Translations under genes and position numbers: made by a program
Assembly: GCF_019924635.1 (NCBI RefSeq)
Contig: NZ_CP065037.1
Span: 1 to 64,000 of the forward strand
From: Leifsonia sp. ZF2019
Lineage (GTDB): Bacteria; Actinomycetota; Actinomycetes; Actinomycetales; Microbacteriaceae
Reading direction: 5' to 3'
Length of the DNA stretch: 64,000 nt
Notes under the pieces: model-generated
Databases searched by the model: none
Told to the model about the DNA's origin: nothing
Seen by the model: the letters and a program-made list of their open reading frames with translations, nothing else
Shown: positions 53,996 to 63,653 of the stretch, in pieces
Numbering within the stretch: the first letter of the stretch is position 1
Layout: each line of letters starts with the position of its first letter

Positions 53996-54721
53996 ATGAG
54001 CATCGAATCCGACACCTCGAACGAGGTGAGAGGCGAGCATTTCCTGCCCGCACGACGAGCTCTCGCCGACGACGTGTACGACGCCGTGCTCGGGCTGCTC
54101 ATGGACCAGGTGATCGAGCCGGGGAGCCGCGCCAGCATCGACGGCATCGCCCGGCAGCTCGGCGTCTCGCCGACCCCCGTGCGCGAGGCGCTCGCCCGCC
54201 TCGAGTCCGAGGGGCTCGTGGTCAAGAAGGCCCTCAAGGGATACACGGCGGCTCCTCTGCTCGACAGCGACGGCCTGCGGGAGCTGTTCGAGATGCGGCG
54301 GCTGCTGGAGCCGTATGCGACGCGCAACGCCGCCGGTGAGCTCGACGAGCAGACCCTCGACCAGCTCGGGCAGCTCTGCGAGGAGATGCACCGCAGCGGC
54401 GAGGCGTCGCAGACCGGCGAGGACCGCTTCAAGGACTACAAGGACTTCGCCAACCAGGACTCCGAGTTCCACCGCATCATCGCGGAGCACTCCGGCAACG
54501 CGCTCCTGGCCGACGCGATCTCGCGCCTCCGTTCGCACATGCACCAGTACCGCATCTACTTCAAGCACGGGGTGGTCGACGAGACCTCCGGCGAGCACGA
54601 GGCCGTGCTGGAGGCGCTGCGAAGCGGGGATGCCGCGACCGCCGAGGCCGCGATGCTCGATCACATCACGCGGTCGTATCACCGCATCGCGGCGAGCCTG
54701 GAGTCGGCCGAACACGAATAG
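53996..54721 (+). CDS. GntR family regulator with FCD domain (probable fucose-regulon repressor)
   Basis: A 241-residue regulator: GntR winged helix (about 20-85; IDGIARQLGVSPTPVREALARL) and a FadR-C-type (FCD) ligand-binding domain with the metal-binding histidines in FHRIIAEHSG and SGEHEAVLEAL. FCD regulators usually sense sugar acids or other carboxylates. Its central position in the island and the TATCC(T/A)ATAGG sites in both divergent promoter regions suggest that it controls the island, perhaps by sensing L-fuconate or a keto-deoxy acid (inference). GTG 53990 is an alternative start. Confidence 0.9.
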   Translation: MSIESDTSNEVRGEHFLPARRALADDVYDAVLGLLMDQVIEPGSRASIDGIARQLGVSPTPVREALARLESEGLVVKKALKGYTAAPLLDSDGLRELFEMRRLLEPYATRNAAGELDEQTLDQLGQLCEEMHRSGEASQTGEDRFKDYKDFANQDSEFHRIIAEHSGNALLADAISRLRSHMHQYRIYFKHGVVDETSGEHEAVLEALRSGDAATAEAAMLDHITRSYHRIAASLESAEHE

Positions 54722-54730
54722 GCTGCGGAC

Positions 54731-54783
54731 GTTTCAGGGGCGCGGCCGCAGCGAGCCGTGTTTCAGGGGCGCGGCCGCAGCGA
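54731..54783. repeat. 24-bp tandem direct repeat at the 3' end of the SDR gene
   Basis: Copies at 54731-54754 and 54760-54783 are identical (GTTTCAGGGGCGCGGCCGCA then GCGA) and 29 bp apart. The second copy contains the last codons and stop of the SDR gene; the first is its duplicate in the short gap to the GntR gene. Confidence 0.85.
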
Positions 54784-55512
54784 ATACATGCCGCCGTCGA
54801 CCGCCAGGATGACGCCGTTGGTGGAGCCCGAGGTGGGCGACGCGAGGTAGGCGACGGCCTCCGCGACCTCCTGCGGCTGGACCAGGCGGCCGCTCGGCTG
54901 CCGCGCCTCGAGCGCCGCACGCTCGGCGTCGGGATCGGTGGCGGAATCGAGCAGCCGGCCGACCCACGGAGTGTCGGCCGTGCCGGGGGCGACCGCGTTG
55001 ACGCGGATGCCGAGCGGGAGGCAGTCGGCAGCGATCGCCAGCGTCATGGCCGAGATCGCGCCCTTCGACGCCGAGTACAGCACACGCTGCGGCAGCCCCG
55101 CCCACGCCGCGATGGAGCTGGTGAACACGATGGCGGGCGCCGGTGACTCCCGGAGGTGGGGGAGCGCGTGGCGGACGGTGCGGGCCGAGCCGACGACGTT
55201 CACGTTGAGCACACGCGCCCACTCGTCGTCGTCGTTCGCCGTGACGTCTCCCTGCGCGCCGATGCCGGCGTTGGCGACAACCACGTCGAGCCGTCCGGCG
55301 TCGCCGACCACCGCGGCGACGGCTTCACGCACGGAGGCGTCGTCGCCGATGTCGCACCGGATGCCGGTGTGCGGCGCGGTGACGCGCGAGGGGTCGAGGT
55401 CGAGCGCGTACACGCGGGCGCCCTGCGCCGCGAGCTCGTCGGCGATCGCCCGGCCGAGGCCGGAGGCGCCGCCGGTGACCGCGGCCACCAAGCCGTCGAA
55501 GTGCTGGGACAT
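54763..55512 (-). CDS. SDR family oxidoreductase, probable 2-keto-3-deoxy-L-fuconate dehydrogenase
   Basis: A 249-residue short-chain dehydrogenase with the NAD motif TGGASGLGRAI (14-24), NAG in VVANAGIG and the catalytic Ser-Tyr-x3-Lys (FTSSIAAWAG, YSASKGA). In the non-phosphorylating fucose route an SDR oxidises 2-keto-3-deoxy-L-fuconate to the 2,4-diketo acid, and the adjacent FAH-family gene cleaves that product. The gene follows the FAH gene by 44 bp on the same strand, which supports this role. A preference for NAD is likely (Asp in YALDLD) but not shown. Confidence 0.85.
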   Translation of the reverse strand: MSQHFDGLVAAVTGGASGLGRAIADELAAQGARVYALDLDPSRVTAPHTGIRCDIGDDASVREAVAAVVGDAGRLDVVVANAGIGAQGDVTANDDDEWARVLNVNVVGSARTVRHALPHLRESPAPAIVFTSSIAAWAGLPQRVLYSASKGAISAMTLAIAADCLPLGIRVNAVAPGTADTPWVGRLLDSATDPDAERAALEARQPSGRLVQPQEVAEAVAYLASPTSGSTNGVILAVDGGMYSLRPRP

Positions 55513-55556
55513 CGGTGTCTCCTTCGTGTGTGCGGGAGGGATGCGATCGGGGCGGC

Positions 55557-56405
55557 TCAGGCGGGGACGACGGTACTGTGCTGCGCGCCCAGCCCCTCGA
55601 TTCCGACCTCGACCACGTCGCCGGCCGCGAGATACGGGAAGCGGCCGGAGAGCGCGACGCCCTCAGGCGTGCCCGTGTTGATCAGGTCTCCGGGCTCGAG
55701 CACGGTGAACTGGCTGAGGCGGTAGACGATCTCGGCGACCCCGAAGATCAGGTCGCTCGTACTCGAGTCCTGGCGGGTCTCGCCGCCGACGCGTGACCAG
55801 AGCCGCAGGCCGGAGCCGTCGCCGACCTCCGCGGCCGGCACGAGCCACGGTCCGAGCGGGTTGAAGGTCTCGAAGCTCTTGCCCTTGCTCCACTGCCCGA
55901 GGGAGCGCTCGAGCTGGTACTCGCGCTCCGAGACGTCGTTCGCCACGGCGAATCCGGCGATGTGGTCCAGGGCCTCCTCGGCGGAGGAGAGGTAGCGGGC
56001 GCGCGCGCCGATGACGGCGGCGAGCTCGACCTCCCAGTCCGTCGTGGTGGAGCCGGGTGGCAGCAGGATGTCGTCGTTCGGCCCGACGACCGTGTTGGGG
56101 TGCTTGTAGAACACGACGATGTCCTTCGGCGGCTCGGCACCCGACTCCCGTGCGTGCGCCGCGTAGTTCATGCCGATGCAGATGACGGCCTGCGGGCGTG
56201 CGATGGGCGCGCCGATGCGGAGGCCGGCCGCGTCGAGGACCGGCAGCGTCCCGCCGTTCGCGGCCGCGCTCGCACGAGCCAGGCCGTCCGAGGCGAGGAA
56301 CGCCCCGTCGATGTCCGCGGTGAGCGGGCGCAGGTCCCACGTCGTCGTCCCGTCGCTCACGGCGGGGATCTCCGCTCCGGGCGCTCCGAGTCGCATGAAT
56401 CGCAT
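55557..56405 (-). CDS. Fumarylacetoacetate hydrolase family, probable 2,4-diketo-3-deoxy-L-fuconate hydrolase
   Basis: A 282-residue FAH-family enzyme. ATG 56405 (MRFMRLGAPG) is preceded by AAAGGA; a GTG/ATG further upstream is less likely. Family motifs are CIGMNYAAHARESG, PPKDIVVFYKHPN, metal-binding glutamates in DWEVELAAVIG and the NTGTPEGVA segment. In the L-fucose route this enzyme splits the diketo acid to pyruvate and L-lactate. It is transcribed divergently from the dehydratase gene, with operator-like sites between them. Confidence 0.87.
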   Translation of the reverse strand: MRFMRLGAPGAEIPAVSDGTTTWDLRPLTADIDGAFLASDGLARASAAANGGTLPVLDAAGLRIGAPIARPQAVICIGMNYAAHARESGAEPPKDIVVFYKHPNTVVGPNDDILLPPGSTTTDWEVELAAVIGARARYLSSAEEALDHIAGFAVANDVSEREYQLERSLGQWSKGKSFETFNPLGPWLVPAAEVGDGSGLRLWSRVGGETRQDSSTSDLIFGVAEIVYRLSQFTVLEPGDLINTGTPEGVALSGRFPYLAAGDVVEVGIEGLGAQHSTVVPA

Positions 56406-56442
56406 CGAGGGTCCTTTCGCTCGCTGACGCGGGGTCGCTCCC

Positions 56443-56465
56443 ATCCTATTGCTATTTCCTATAGG
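56443..56465. promoter_or_regulatory. Fucose-regulon operators, sites B and D (FAH side)
   Basis: Site B, TTTCCTATAGG at 56455-56465, sits in a 12-bp perfect palindrome TTCCTATAGGAA (56456-56467). Site D on the - strand reads ATAGCAATAGGAT (56455-56443), which overlaps the likely -10 (TAGGAT) of the FAH-SDR promoter. The match to sites A and C suggests one regulator. Confidence 0.6.
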
Positions 56466-56503
56466 AATTCAACGTCATCGATAATGCTGGTGTTCATCAC
56501 CTA

Positions 56504-56514
56504 TATCCAATAGG
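56504..56514. promoter_or_regulatory. Fucose-regulon operator, site C (dehydratase side)
   Basis: TATCCAATAGG, continuing GATG, matches sites A and B at 10 or 9 of 11 positions and overlaps a likely -10 (TAGGAT, 56511-56516) of the fuconate dehydratase gene. Confidence 0.6.
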
Positions 56515-56547
56515 ATGTTGCCGACAGCCGAACGAAAGGACAACGGC

Positions 56548-57840
56548 GTGAGCATCGTCACCGGCTTCGAGACCTTGGACGTGCGGTTCGAGACGTCCGC
56601 CCTGCTCGACGGGTCGGACGCGATGAACCCCGACCCCGACTACTCGGCCGCCTACCTGCGCGTGACCACGGACGCCGGCGACGGGCACGAGGGTCACGCC
56701 TTCGTGTTCACCATCGGCCGCGGCAACGACGTGCAGGTCGCCGCCATCGACGCGGTCGCGCACCGGGTCATCGGGCGCGACGTGGAGGGCGTCCTCAGCG
56801 ATCTCGGCGGCTTCTGGCGCGAGTTCGTGCACGATTCGCAGCTGCGCTGGCTGGGCCCGGAGAAGGGCGTCATGCACATGGCCATCGGCGCCGTCGTGAA
56901 CGCGTTCTGGGACCTCAAGGCCAAGCGCGCGGGGCTCCCGCTCTGGCAGCTGCTCGCGCGGATGACGCCGGAGGAGCTCGTCGACCTGGTCGACTTCCGC
57001 TACCTCAGCGACGCGCTGACGCCGCAGCAGGCGCTGGAGATCCTCCGCCGCGCCGAGCCGGGCCGCGCGGAGCGCGAGGCCGACCTGATCGCCCTCGGCT
57101 ACCCCGGCTACACGACGACGCCGGGCTGGCTCGGATACTCCGACGACAAGCTCCGGAGGCTCGCCCGTGAGGCGGTCGACGACGGCTTCGAACAGATCAA
57201 GCTCAAGGTGGGGGACGACCTCGGCGACGACATCCGCCGCCTGGGCATCGCCCGCGAGACGGTCGGGCCGGACGTCCGCATCGCTATCGACGCGAACCAG
57301 CGCTGGGACCGCGACCAGGCGATCGAATGGATCCGCGCCCTCGAGCCGTTCGGCCTGGCCTGGGTCGAAGAGCCGACGAGCCCCGACGACGTGCTCGCGC
57401 ACGCGGCCATCGCCCGGGCGGTCGCTCCCGTGCCGATCGCCACCGGCGAGCACGGCATGAGCCGGGTGCTGTTCAAGCAGCTGCTCCAGGCCGGCGCGGC
57501 CTCCATCGTCCAGATCGACTCCACCCGCGTCGCCGGGGTCAACGAGAACATCGCGATCCTGCTCCTGGCGGCCAGGTTCGGCGTCCCGGTCTGCCCGCAT
57601 GCCGGAGGCGTCGGCCTCTGCGAGGCGGTGCAGCACTTCTCGATGTTCGACTACGTCGCGGTGTCGGGCTCGCAGGAGGGGCGCATGATCGAATACACGA
57701 AGCACCTGCACGAGCACTTCGTCACCCCGGTCGAGCTGCACCGCGGGCGCTACCGTGCGCCGCTCGCCCCCGGGATCGGGATGGAGATGATCCCGGAGTC
57801 GCTCCGCGCACACGAGTTCCTGCCGACCCTCGTCGACTGA
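56548..57840 (+). CDS. fucD: L-fuconate dehydratase
   Basis: Enolase-superfamily dehydratase converting L-fuconate to 2-keto-3-deoxy-L-fuconate. From GTG 56548 (AAAGGA seven bases upstream) it has 430 residues. The KLK bases are Lys218 and Lys220, metal ligands Asp248, Glu274 and Glu301, and the Asp324/His351 dyad is complete; these numbers coincide with those I recall for the Xanthomonas campestris enzyme, which also supports the start. The mutarotase gene follows after 26 bp. Confidence 0.93.
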   Translation: MSIVTGFETLDVRFETSALLDGSDAMNPDPDYSAAYLRVTTDAGDGHEGHAFVFTIGRGNDVQVAAIDAVAHRVIGRDVEGVLSDLGGFWREFVHDSQLRWLGPEKGVMHMAIGAVVNAFWDLKAKRAGLPLWQLLARMTPEELVDLVDFRYLSDALTPQQALEILRRAEPGRAEREADLIALGYPGYTTTPGWLGYSDDKLRRLAREAVDDGFEQIKLKVGDDLGDDIRRLGIARETVGPDVRIAIDANQRWDRDQAIEWIRALEPFGLAWVEEPTSPDDVLAHAAIARAVAPVPIATGEHGMSRVLFKQLLQAGAASIVQIDSTRVAGVNENIAILLLAARFGVPVCPHAGGVGLCEAVQHFSMFDYVAVSGSQEGRMIEYTKHLHEHFVTPVELHRGRYRAPLAPGIGMEMIPESLRAHEFLPTLVD

Positions 57841-57866
57841 CGACGACCCACCGAAGGAGCACCCGC

Positions 57867-58196
57867 ATGCGCGTCGCCCTCCACTCCGTGCTCCGCGAAG
57901 GACACGAGCTCGCCTACGACGAGGCCCACGCCGCAATCCCGGACGACCTGGTCGCGTCGTTCGGCCGCCTCGGCATCCGCGACTGGGCGATCTGGCGGAG
58001 CGGGCGGCACCTGTTCCACCTCGTGGAGTGCGACGATTTCGCCGCCGCGATGGCGGCGCTGGAGGACGATCCGGCCAATCGGCGTTGGCAGGAGTCCATC
58101 AACCGGCACGTCGGCCACTTCGAGCGGCTCGGCAGCGGAGTGGACGGCCAGGAGCTCCCGCTCGTGTGGGAGCTCTCTCAGCAGCGTGACAGCTGA
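57867..58196 (+). CDS. L-rhamnose mutarotase family protein (DUF718), probable L-fucose mutarotase
   Basis: A 109-residue dimeric alpha+beta-barrel protein of the RhaM/DUF718 family (MRVALHSVLREGHELAYDEAH, then GIRDWAIWRSGRHLFHLVE). His residues in the middle resemble the family's active site. It would speed anomer exchange of L-fucose for the dehydrogenase. ATG 57867 has GAAGGAG upstream. It is co-directional with fucD. Confidence 0.85.
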   Translation: MRVALHSVLREGHELAYDEAHAAIPDDLVASFGRLGIRDWAIWRSGRHLFHLVECDDFAAAMAALEDDPANRRWQESINRHVGHFERLGSGVDGQELPLVWELSQQRDS

Positions 58197-58248
58197 CCGT
58201 TACGTTCACAGCTTGACTCCAACCCGAGGATGATTCACGCTTATCCCT

Positions 58249-59439
58249 ATGACCGCCACTCCGGGCCTCGTGCCCCGTGGCGCTCGCAATCCCGGGTCGC
58301 AGGGCGCACTGAGGCACCTGAACCAGGAGCGCCTCGTCGAGTTCCTCCTGGCGAACGGCCCCTCCACCCAGGCTGAGCTGGCGCGCGGGACGGGGCTGTC
58401 CACCGCCACCGTCTCGAACATCGTCCGGGACATGGCGGTCAAAGGCGTCGTCACCACGACACCCGTCACGTCCAGCGGTCGGCGGGCGCTGCTCGTTCAG
58501 CTGAGCGACACCGGAGACATCGCGGTCGGCGTCGACTTCGGCCGCCGCCACGTGCGCATCGTGCTCTGCACGCTCGGGTACGAGGTGCTGGCGGAGCAGG
58601 AACTCGTGCTCCCGCTCGGCTACGACGTCACCGGGGCGGTGGCCGACGCCTCCGACCTGCTCGATCGCATGCTCGCCGACGGCGGCCACGACCGCGAGTC
58701 GGTGCTCTCGGTCGGCATCGGCATCCCCGGTCCCATCGACCGGCGCACCGGCACGGTGCTGCAGGGCGCGATCCTGCCGGAGTGGGTCGGGGTCAACCTC
58801 CGCGACCTCGAGAACGCCTTCCGCTTCCCGGTCGTGCTCGACAACGACGCCAACCTCGGTGCGCTGGGCGAGGTCACCTGGGGCGCCCATCGCGGCGTGC
58901 GCAACATCATCTTCGTCAAGATCGGCTCGGGCATCGGCGCCGGTCTGATCATCAACGGCCTCACCTACTACGGCTACCTCGGCATCACGGGGGAGCTGGG
59001 GCACACGCCCGTCGTGGACCCCGGCGTCATCTGCCGCTGCGGCAACCGCGGGTGCCTGGAGACGGTGGCCTCGACGACGGTCATGATCGAATCCCTCGGC
59101 CGGAGCGGGACGGAGCCGGTGACGACCGCGGACATCCTGCGCCGCGGCCTCGAGCGCGATCCGGCGGCGCTGCGCGTCGTGGGCGACGCGGGGCAGGCGA
59201 TCGGCCAGGCGATCGGGAGCATCGCCAACGTCATCAACCCCGAGCTGGTGCTGATCGGCGGTCCCCTGGTGGGGCTGGGCGACGCCCTGCTGGAGCCGAT
59301 CCGGCGCGGGATCCAGCACAACGCGATCCCGATCATCGCCGACACGACGACCGTGAGCGTGTCGTCGCTGGGCGATCGCGCCGAGTCGCTGGGCGCCGCG
59401 GCCCTCGTCATCCAGAACGCCCTCGCCGGCGCGGAGTAG
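58249..59439 (+). CDS. ROK family transcriptional regulator
   Basis: A 396-residue NagC/XylR-type repressor. An N-terminal winged helix (QAELARGTGLSTATVSNIVRDM) precedes a ROK sugar-binding domain with VGVDFGRRHVRI, IPGPIDRRTG, DNDANLGALGE and the zinc motif CRCGNRGCLE. Its position just upstream of an MmsA/MmsB/ChvE transporter suggests that it controls that transporter in response to a sugar. No ribosome-binding site is obvious before ATG 58249. Confidence 0.92.
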   Translation: MTATPGLVPRGARNPGSQGALRHLNQERLVEFLLANGPSTQAELARGTGLSTATVSNIVRDMAVKGVVTTTPVTSSGRRALLVQLSDTGDIAVGVDFGRRHVRIVLCTLGYEVLAEQELVLPLGYDVTGAVADASDLLDRMLADGGHDRESVLSVGIGIPGPIDRRTGTVLQGAILPEWVGVNLRDLENAFRFPVVLDNDANLGALGEVTWGAHRGVRNIIFVKIGSGIGAGLIINGLTYYGYLGITGELGHTPVVDPGVICRCGNRGCLETVASTTVMIESLGRSGTEPVTTADILRRGLERDPAALRVVGDAGQAIGQAIGSIANVINPELVLIGGPLVGLGDALLEPIRRGIQHNAIPIIADTTTVSVSSLGDRAESLGAAALVIQNALAGAE

Positions 59440-59590
59440 CCCCGCCCTCCGCGAAGGCGTACCGTGCACGTCACGCAAACCGTTACCGTCTCGTTGTCTT
59501 CACTATTTGACGCCAAGACCAGACATAGCGTTTACTACTTAGGCGCATGACCGAACATGCGTGGCAACAATCCGAAACCAAGGAGCGACG

Positions 59591-61138
59591 ATGTCGTCGA
59601 ACGCAGTCATCCTCGAGATGCGCGCGATCACCAAGGAGTTCCCCGGTGTCAAGGCGCTGGAGGATGTGTCCCTGACCGTCAAGGCCGATGAGATCCACGC
59701 GATCTGCGGCGAGAACGGTGCGGGCAAGTCCACTCTCATGAAGGTCCTCTCGGGCGTGTACCCGTACGGGACCTACTCGGGCGACATCGTCTACCAGGGC
59801 GAGGTCATGCGGTTCAAGGACATCAAGTCCAGCGAGCAGCAGGGCATCGTGATCATCCACCAGGAGCTCGCCCTCATCCCGGAGCTCTCGATCACCGAGA
59901 ACATCTTCCTGGGCAACGAGCCCGGTCGCGGCGGCGTCATCAACTGGAACGAGGCCAAGTCCCGCGCCGTCGAGCTCCTCGCGCGCGTCGGCCTCTCCGA
60001 CGACCCGGACACGCAGATCAAGAACATCGGCGTCGGCAAGCAGCAGCTGGTCGAGATCGCGAAGGCGCTCAACAAGTCGGTGAAGCTGCTCATCCTCGAC
60101 GAGCCCACCGCCGCGCTGAACGAGGCCGAGTCGGCCCACCTGCTCGACCTCATCCTGGGCCTGAAGAGCAAGGGCATCAGCTCCATCATCATCAGCCACA
60201 AGCTCAACGAGATCGAGCGCGTGGCCGACGAGATCACGATCATCCGCGACGGCCGCAGCATCGAGACGCTCAACGTCAAGGCCGACGGCGTGGACGAGGA
60301 CCGCATCATCCGCGGGATGGTCGGGCGCACGCTCGAGAGCCGCTTCCCGGAGCACACGCCGAAGATCGGCGAGGTCTTCTTCGAGGTGCGCGACTGGGTC
60401 GTCCAGCACCCGCAGGTGCCGGACCGCCTGGTCGTCAAGAACTCCAGCTTCACCGTCCGCCGCGGCGAGATCGTCGGCTTCGCCGGCCTCATGGGCGCCG
60501 GCCGCACCGAGCTCGCGATGAGCGTCTTCGGCCGCTCCTACGGCAACTTCATCTCCGGTGAGATCTACAAGGACGGCCGGCAGATCCAGGTGCGCAACGT
60601 CTCCGAGGCGATCGCGAACGGCATGGCCTACGTCAGCGAGGACCGCAAGGTGCTCGGCCTCAACCTCATCGACGACATCAAGCAGTCGATCGTCGCGGCC
60701 AAGCTGACCAAGATCGCGAAGCACGGCGTCGTCGACGACCTGAAGGAGTACGCGGTCGCCGAGGAGTACCGCAAGAGCCTGCGCATCAAGACGCCGGACG
60801 TCGACCGCGGGGTCAGCACGCTCTCGGGCGGCAACCAGCAGAAGGTCGTCCTGGCCAGGTGGATGTTCACCGACCCGGACCTCCTCATCCTCGACGAGCC
60901 GACCCGCGGCATCGACGTCGGCGCCAAGTACGAGATCTACGGCATCATCCAGCAGCTGGCCGCGCAGGGGAAGGGCGTCATCGTCATCTCCTCGGAGCTC
61001 CCCGAGCTCCTCGGCATCTCCGACCGGATCTACACGATCTTCGAAGGTCAGATCACGAACGAGTTCCCGATCGCGGAAGCGACCCCCGAAGCGCTCCTGA
61101 AGAGCATGACATCCGCCAAGAAGAGGGTGACGGCATAA
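59591..61138 (+). CDS. Sugar ABC transporter ATP-binding protein (MmsA/XylG type, two ABC domains)
   Basis: A 515-residue protein with two fused ABC domains. The first has Walker [10 protein letters not shown] (40-48) and Walker [13 protein letters not shown]. The second has a degenerate Walker A region ([14 protein letters not shown]) but the signature [14 protein letters not shown] and Walker [15 protein letters not shown], the usual pattern of monosaccharide importers. ATG 59591 has AAGGAG upstream. It forms an operon with the permease and ChvE-like protein; xylose, arabinose, galactose or a related sugar is expected. Confidence 0.93.
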   Translation: MSSNAVILEMRAITKEFPGVKALEDVSLTVKADEIHAICGENGAGKSTLMKVLSGVYPYGTYSGDIVYQGEVMRFKDIKSSEQQGIVIIHQELALIPELSITENIFLGNEPGRGGVINWNEAKSRAVELLARVGLSDDPDTQIKNIGVGKQQLVEIAKALNKSVKLLILDEPTAALNEAESAHLLDLILGLKSKGISSIIISHKLNEIERVADEITIIRDGRSIETLNVKADGVDEDRIIRGMVGRTLESRFPEHTPKIGEVFFEVRDWVVQHPQVPDRLVVKNSSFTVRRGEIVGFAGLMGAGRTELAMSVFGRSYGNFISGEIYKDGRQIQVRNVSEAIANGMAYVSEDRKVLGLNLIDDIKQSIVAAKLTKIAKHGVVDDLKEYAVAEEYRKSLRIKTPDVDRGVSTLSGGNQQKVVLARWMFTDPDLLILDEPTRGIDVGAKYEIYGIIQQLAAQGKGVIVISSELPELLGISDRIYTIFEGQITNEFPIAEATPEALLKSMTSAKKRVTA

Positions 61139-61140
61139 CC

Positions 61141-62484
61141 ATGACCACACAGATTTCCGAGAAGAAGAAGTCCGGGGGTATCCGCGACCTCGGCAAGATG
61201 TTCGGCAGCGGCCAGTCCACCGGGCGCCAGTTCGGCATCCTGGGCGCGCTCGTCGTCATCGTGGTGTTCTTCCAGATCGTCACGGGCGGCAAGACGCTCG
61301 ACCCGGTGAACCTCATCAACCTGGTCAACCAGAACGCCTACGTGCTGGTCCTCGCGATCGGCATGGTTATGGTGATCATCGCGGGGCACATCGACCTGTC
61401 GGTCGGATCCGTCGCGGCCGTCGTCGGCATCGTGGTCGCCCAGGCGATGACGCAATGGCACATGCCGTGGCCCCTCGCCATCATCCTCGGGCTCGTGATC
61501 GGCGCCGTGATCGGCGCCTGGCAGGGCTGGTGGGTCGCCTACGTCGGCGTCCCGGCGTTCATCGTGACGCTGGCGGGCATGCTCATCTTCCGCGGCCTCA
61601 ACCAGTTCATCGGCAACGCGAACACGATCCCGGTGCCGGACGGCTTCACCTTCATCGGCGGCGGCTTCCTCCCCGAGTGGGGCCCCGACACGGGCTTCAA
61701 CAACTCGACGCTGCTGCTCGGCCTGATCGTGGTCGTCGCGATCGTGCTGCTCGAGGTCCGCACGCGCCACAACCAGACCAAGATGGGCTCCGAGAAGGCG
61801 CCGCTCTGGGTGAGCGTGTTCAAGGTCCTGGTCCTGGGCGCAGTCGTCGTGTACTTCACCTTCCTGTTCGCGAGCGGCCGCGTCGGCACCTCCTTCCCGG
61901 TCGCCGGTGTCATCCTCGGCGTCCTGATCATCGTGTACTCGTTCGTCACCCGCAGCACGATCTTCGGCCGTCACATCTACGCGGTCGGCGGCAACTGGCA
62001 CGCGGCGGAGCTCTCGGGCGTGAAGATCAAGCGCATCAACTTCTTCGTCATGATGAACATGTCGGTGCTCGCCGCGCTTGCGGGCATGATCGCCGTGGCC
62101 CGCTCGGTCTCCTCCGGCCCGCAGGACGGTCTCGGCTGGGAGCTCGACGCCATCGCGGCCGTCTTCATCGGTGGCGCGGCCGTCTCTGGCGGCATCGGCA
62201 CCGTCGCCGGCTCCATCGTCGGTGGTCTGGTCATCGCGGTCCTCAACAACGGCCTCCAGCTGCTGGGAGTCACGAGCGACAAGGTGCAGATCATCAAGGG
62301 GCTCGTCCTGCTCATCGCGGTCGGCATCGATGTCTACTCGAAGCGTCGCGGCGGCCCCTCGCTGATCGGCCGGATGTTCGGCGGCGGCAAGAAGCAGGAG
62401 GCCAACGCCGTGGGCGCCGACCAGCCCGCCGTGGTCCCCGCGGACGACTCCGCCGAGGCCTCGTCCCGTTCACTGACGAACTGA
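61141..62484 (+). CDS. Sugar ABC transporter permease (MmsB/XylH type)
   Basis: A 447-residue membrane protein with ten or so helices. Family motifs are GMVMVIIAGHIDLSVGS, IYAVGGNWHAAELSGV and AVFIGGAAVSGGIGTV. A longer loop (about 185-225) and a disordered C-terminal tail (about 415-447) are visible. It starts 2 nt after the ATPase stop and partners it. Confidence 0.93.
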   Translation: MTTQISEKKKSGGIRDLGKMFGSGQSTGRQFGILGALVVIVVFFQIVTGGKTLDPVNLINLVNQNAYVLVLAIGMVMVIIAGHIDLSVGSVAAVVGIVVAQAMTQWHMPWPLAIILGLVIGAVIGAWQGWWVAYVGVPAFIVTLAGMLIFRGLNQFIGNANTIPVPDGFTFIGGGFLPEWGPDTGFNNSTLLLGLIVVVAIVLLEVRTRHNQTKMGSEKAPLWVSVFKVLVLGAVVVYFTFLFASGRVGTSFPVAGVILGVLIIVYSFVTRSTIFGRHIYAVGGNWHAAELSGVKIKRINFFVMMNMSVLAALAGMIAVARSVSSGPQDGLGWELDAIAAVFIGGAAVSGGIGTVAGSIVGGLVIAVLNNGLQLLGVTSDKVQIIKGLVLLIAVGIDVYSKRRGGPSLIGRMFGGGKKQEANAVGADQPAVVPADDSAEASSRSLTN

Positions 62485-62531
62485 CTTCACCTCACACCTG
62501 CACCATCCAACACACAGAAAGTAGAAACGCC

Positions 62532-63623
62532 ATGCGCAAATTCGCACTCGCGACAGTGGCTGTCGCAGCTGCCGCCGCGCTCGCCCTCACGGGCTGCTCG
62601 AGCCGTGACGGCTCGTCCGGCTCGTCGACCGCGGCCGGCTTCCCCAAGGACTCGACCATCGGAGTCGCCCTCCCGACCAAGACGTCGGAGAACTGGGTGC
62701 TCGCCGGTGGCCTGTTCGAGAAGGACCTCAAGGACGCCGGCTTCAAGGCCGACGTGCAGTACGCCGGCGGCTCCGGCGTCTCCGACCAGCAGTCGCAGAT
62801 CCAGTCGATGATCACCAACGGCGCCAAGGTCATCATCATCGGCGCCGTCGACGGCGGCCAGCTCGCCGCGCAGGCCAAGGCGGCCCACGACGCGGGCGCC
62901 GTGGTCATCGCGTACGACCGCCTCATCCTCAACACGAAGGACGTCGACTACTACGTTGCGTACGACAACGAGAAGGTCGGCGAGCTGCAGGGCCAGGCCC
63001 TCCTCGACGGCATGAAGGCCAAGTACCCGGACAAGAAGACCTACAACATCGAGCTCTTCTCCGGTTCGCCGGACGACGCCAACTCGAAGGTCTTCTTCGA
63101 CGGCGCCATGAAGATCCTCCAGCCGAAGATCGATGACGGCACGCTGAAGGTCGTCTCCGGCCAGACCGACATCAAGCAGACCGCCACTCAGGGCTGGCTG
63201 CCGGCCAACGCGCAGACCCGCATGGACACCCTCCTCGCGGCCAACTACGCGTCGACCGAGCTCGACGGCGTCCTCTCCCCGAACGACACCCTCGCCCGCG
63301 CCATCATCACCTCGGTGAAGGGCGCAGGCAAGCCGGTGCCGATCGTCACCGGTCAGGACTCGGAGGCCGAGTCGGTCAAGTCGATCATGGCCGGCGAGCA
63401 GTACTCGACCATCAACAAGGACACCCGCAACCTGGTGAAGCAGGCCGTCGCGATGGTCTCGTCCCTCCAGAAGGGCGACAAGCCGGAGATCAACGACCCG
63501 ACGTCCTACAACAACGGCGCGAAGGTCGTCCCGGCCTACCTGCTGAAGCCGGTCATCGTGACCAAGGAGAACGCGGCGGAGGCGTACGCCAACGACCCGA
63601 CCCTGGAGCCGCTGACCAAGTAG
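62532..63623 (+). CDS. chvE: Sugar-binding lipoprotein of the ChvE/MmsE type
   Basis: A 363-residue periplasmic-binding-protein-like lipoprotein. The signal peptide ends in the lipobox ALTGC (about Cys22). The two-domain fold has IGVALPTKTSENWVLAG, VIAYDRLILNTKDVDYYV and SPNDTLARAIITSV, matching ChvE, which binds several aldoses including L-arabinose, galactose and fucose-like sugars. It is the last gene of the operon before a perfect terminator. Confidence 0.9.
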   Translation: MRKFALATVAVAAAAALALTGCSSRDGSSGSSTAAGFPKDSTIGVALPTKTSENWVLAGGLFEKDLKDAGFKADVQYAGGSGVSDQQSQIQSMITNGAKVIIIGAVDGGQLAAQAKAAHDAGAVVIAYDRLILNTKDVDYYVAYDNEKVGELQGQALLDGMKAKYPDKKTYNIELFSGSPDDANSKVFFDGAMKILQPKIDDGTLKVVSGQTDIKQTATQGWLPANAQTRMDTLLAANYASTELDGVLSPNDTLARAIITSVKGAGKPVPIVTGQDSEAESVKSIMAGEQYSTINKDTRNLVKQAVAMVSSLQKGDKPEINDPTSYNNGAKVVPAYLLKPVIVTKENAAEAYANDPTLEPLTK

Positions 63624-63653
63624 CACCAGCCTCCCGCCCTCGGGCGGACGGCG

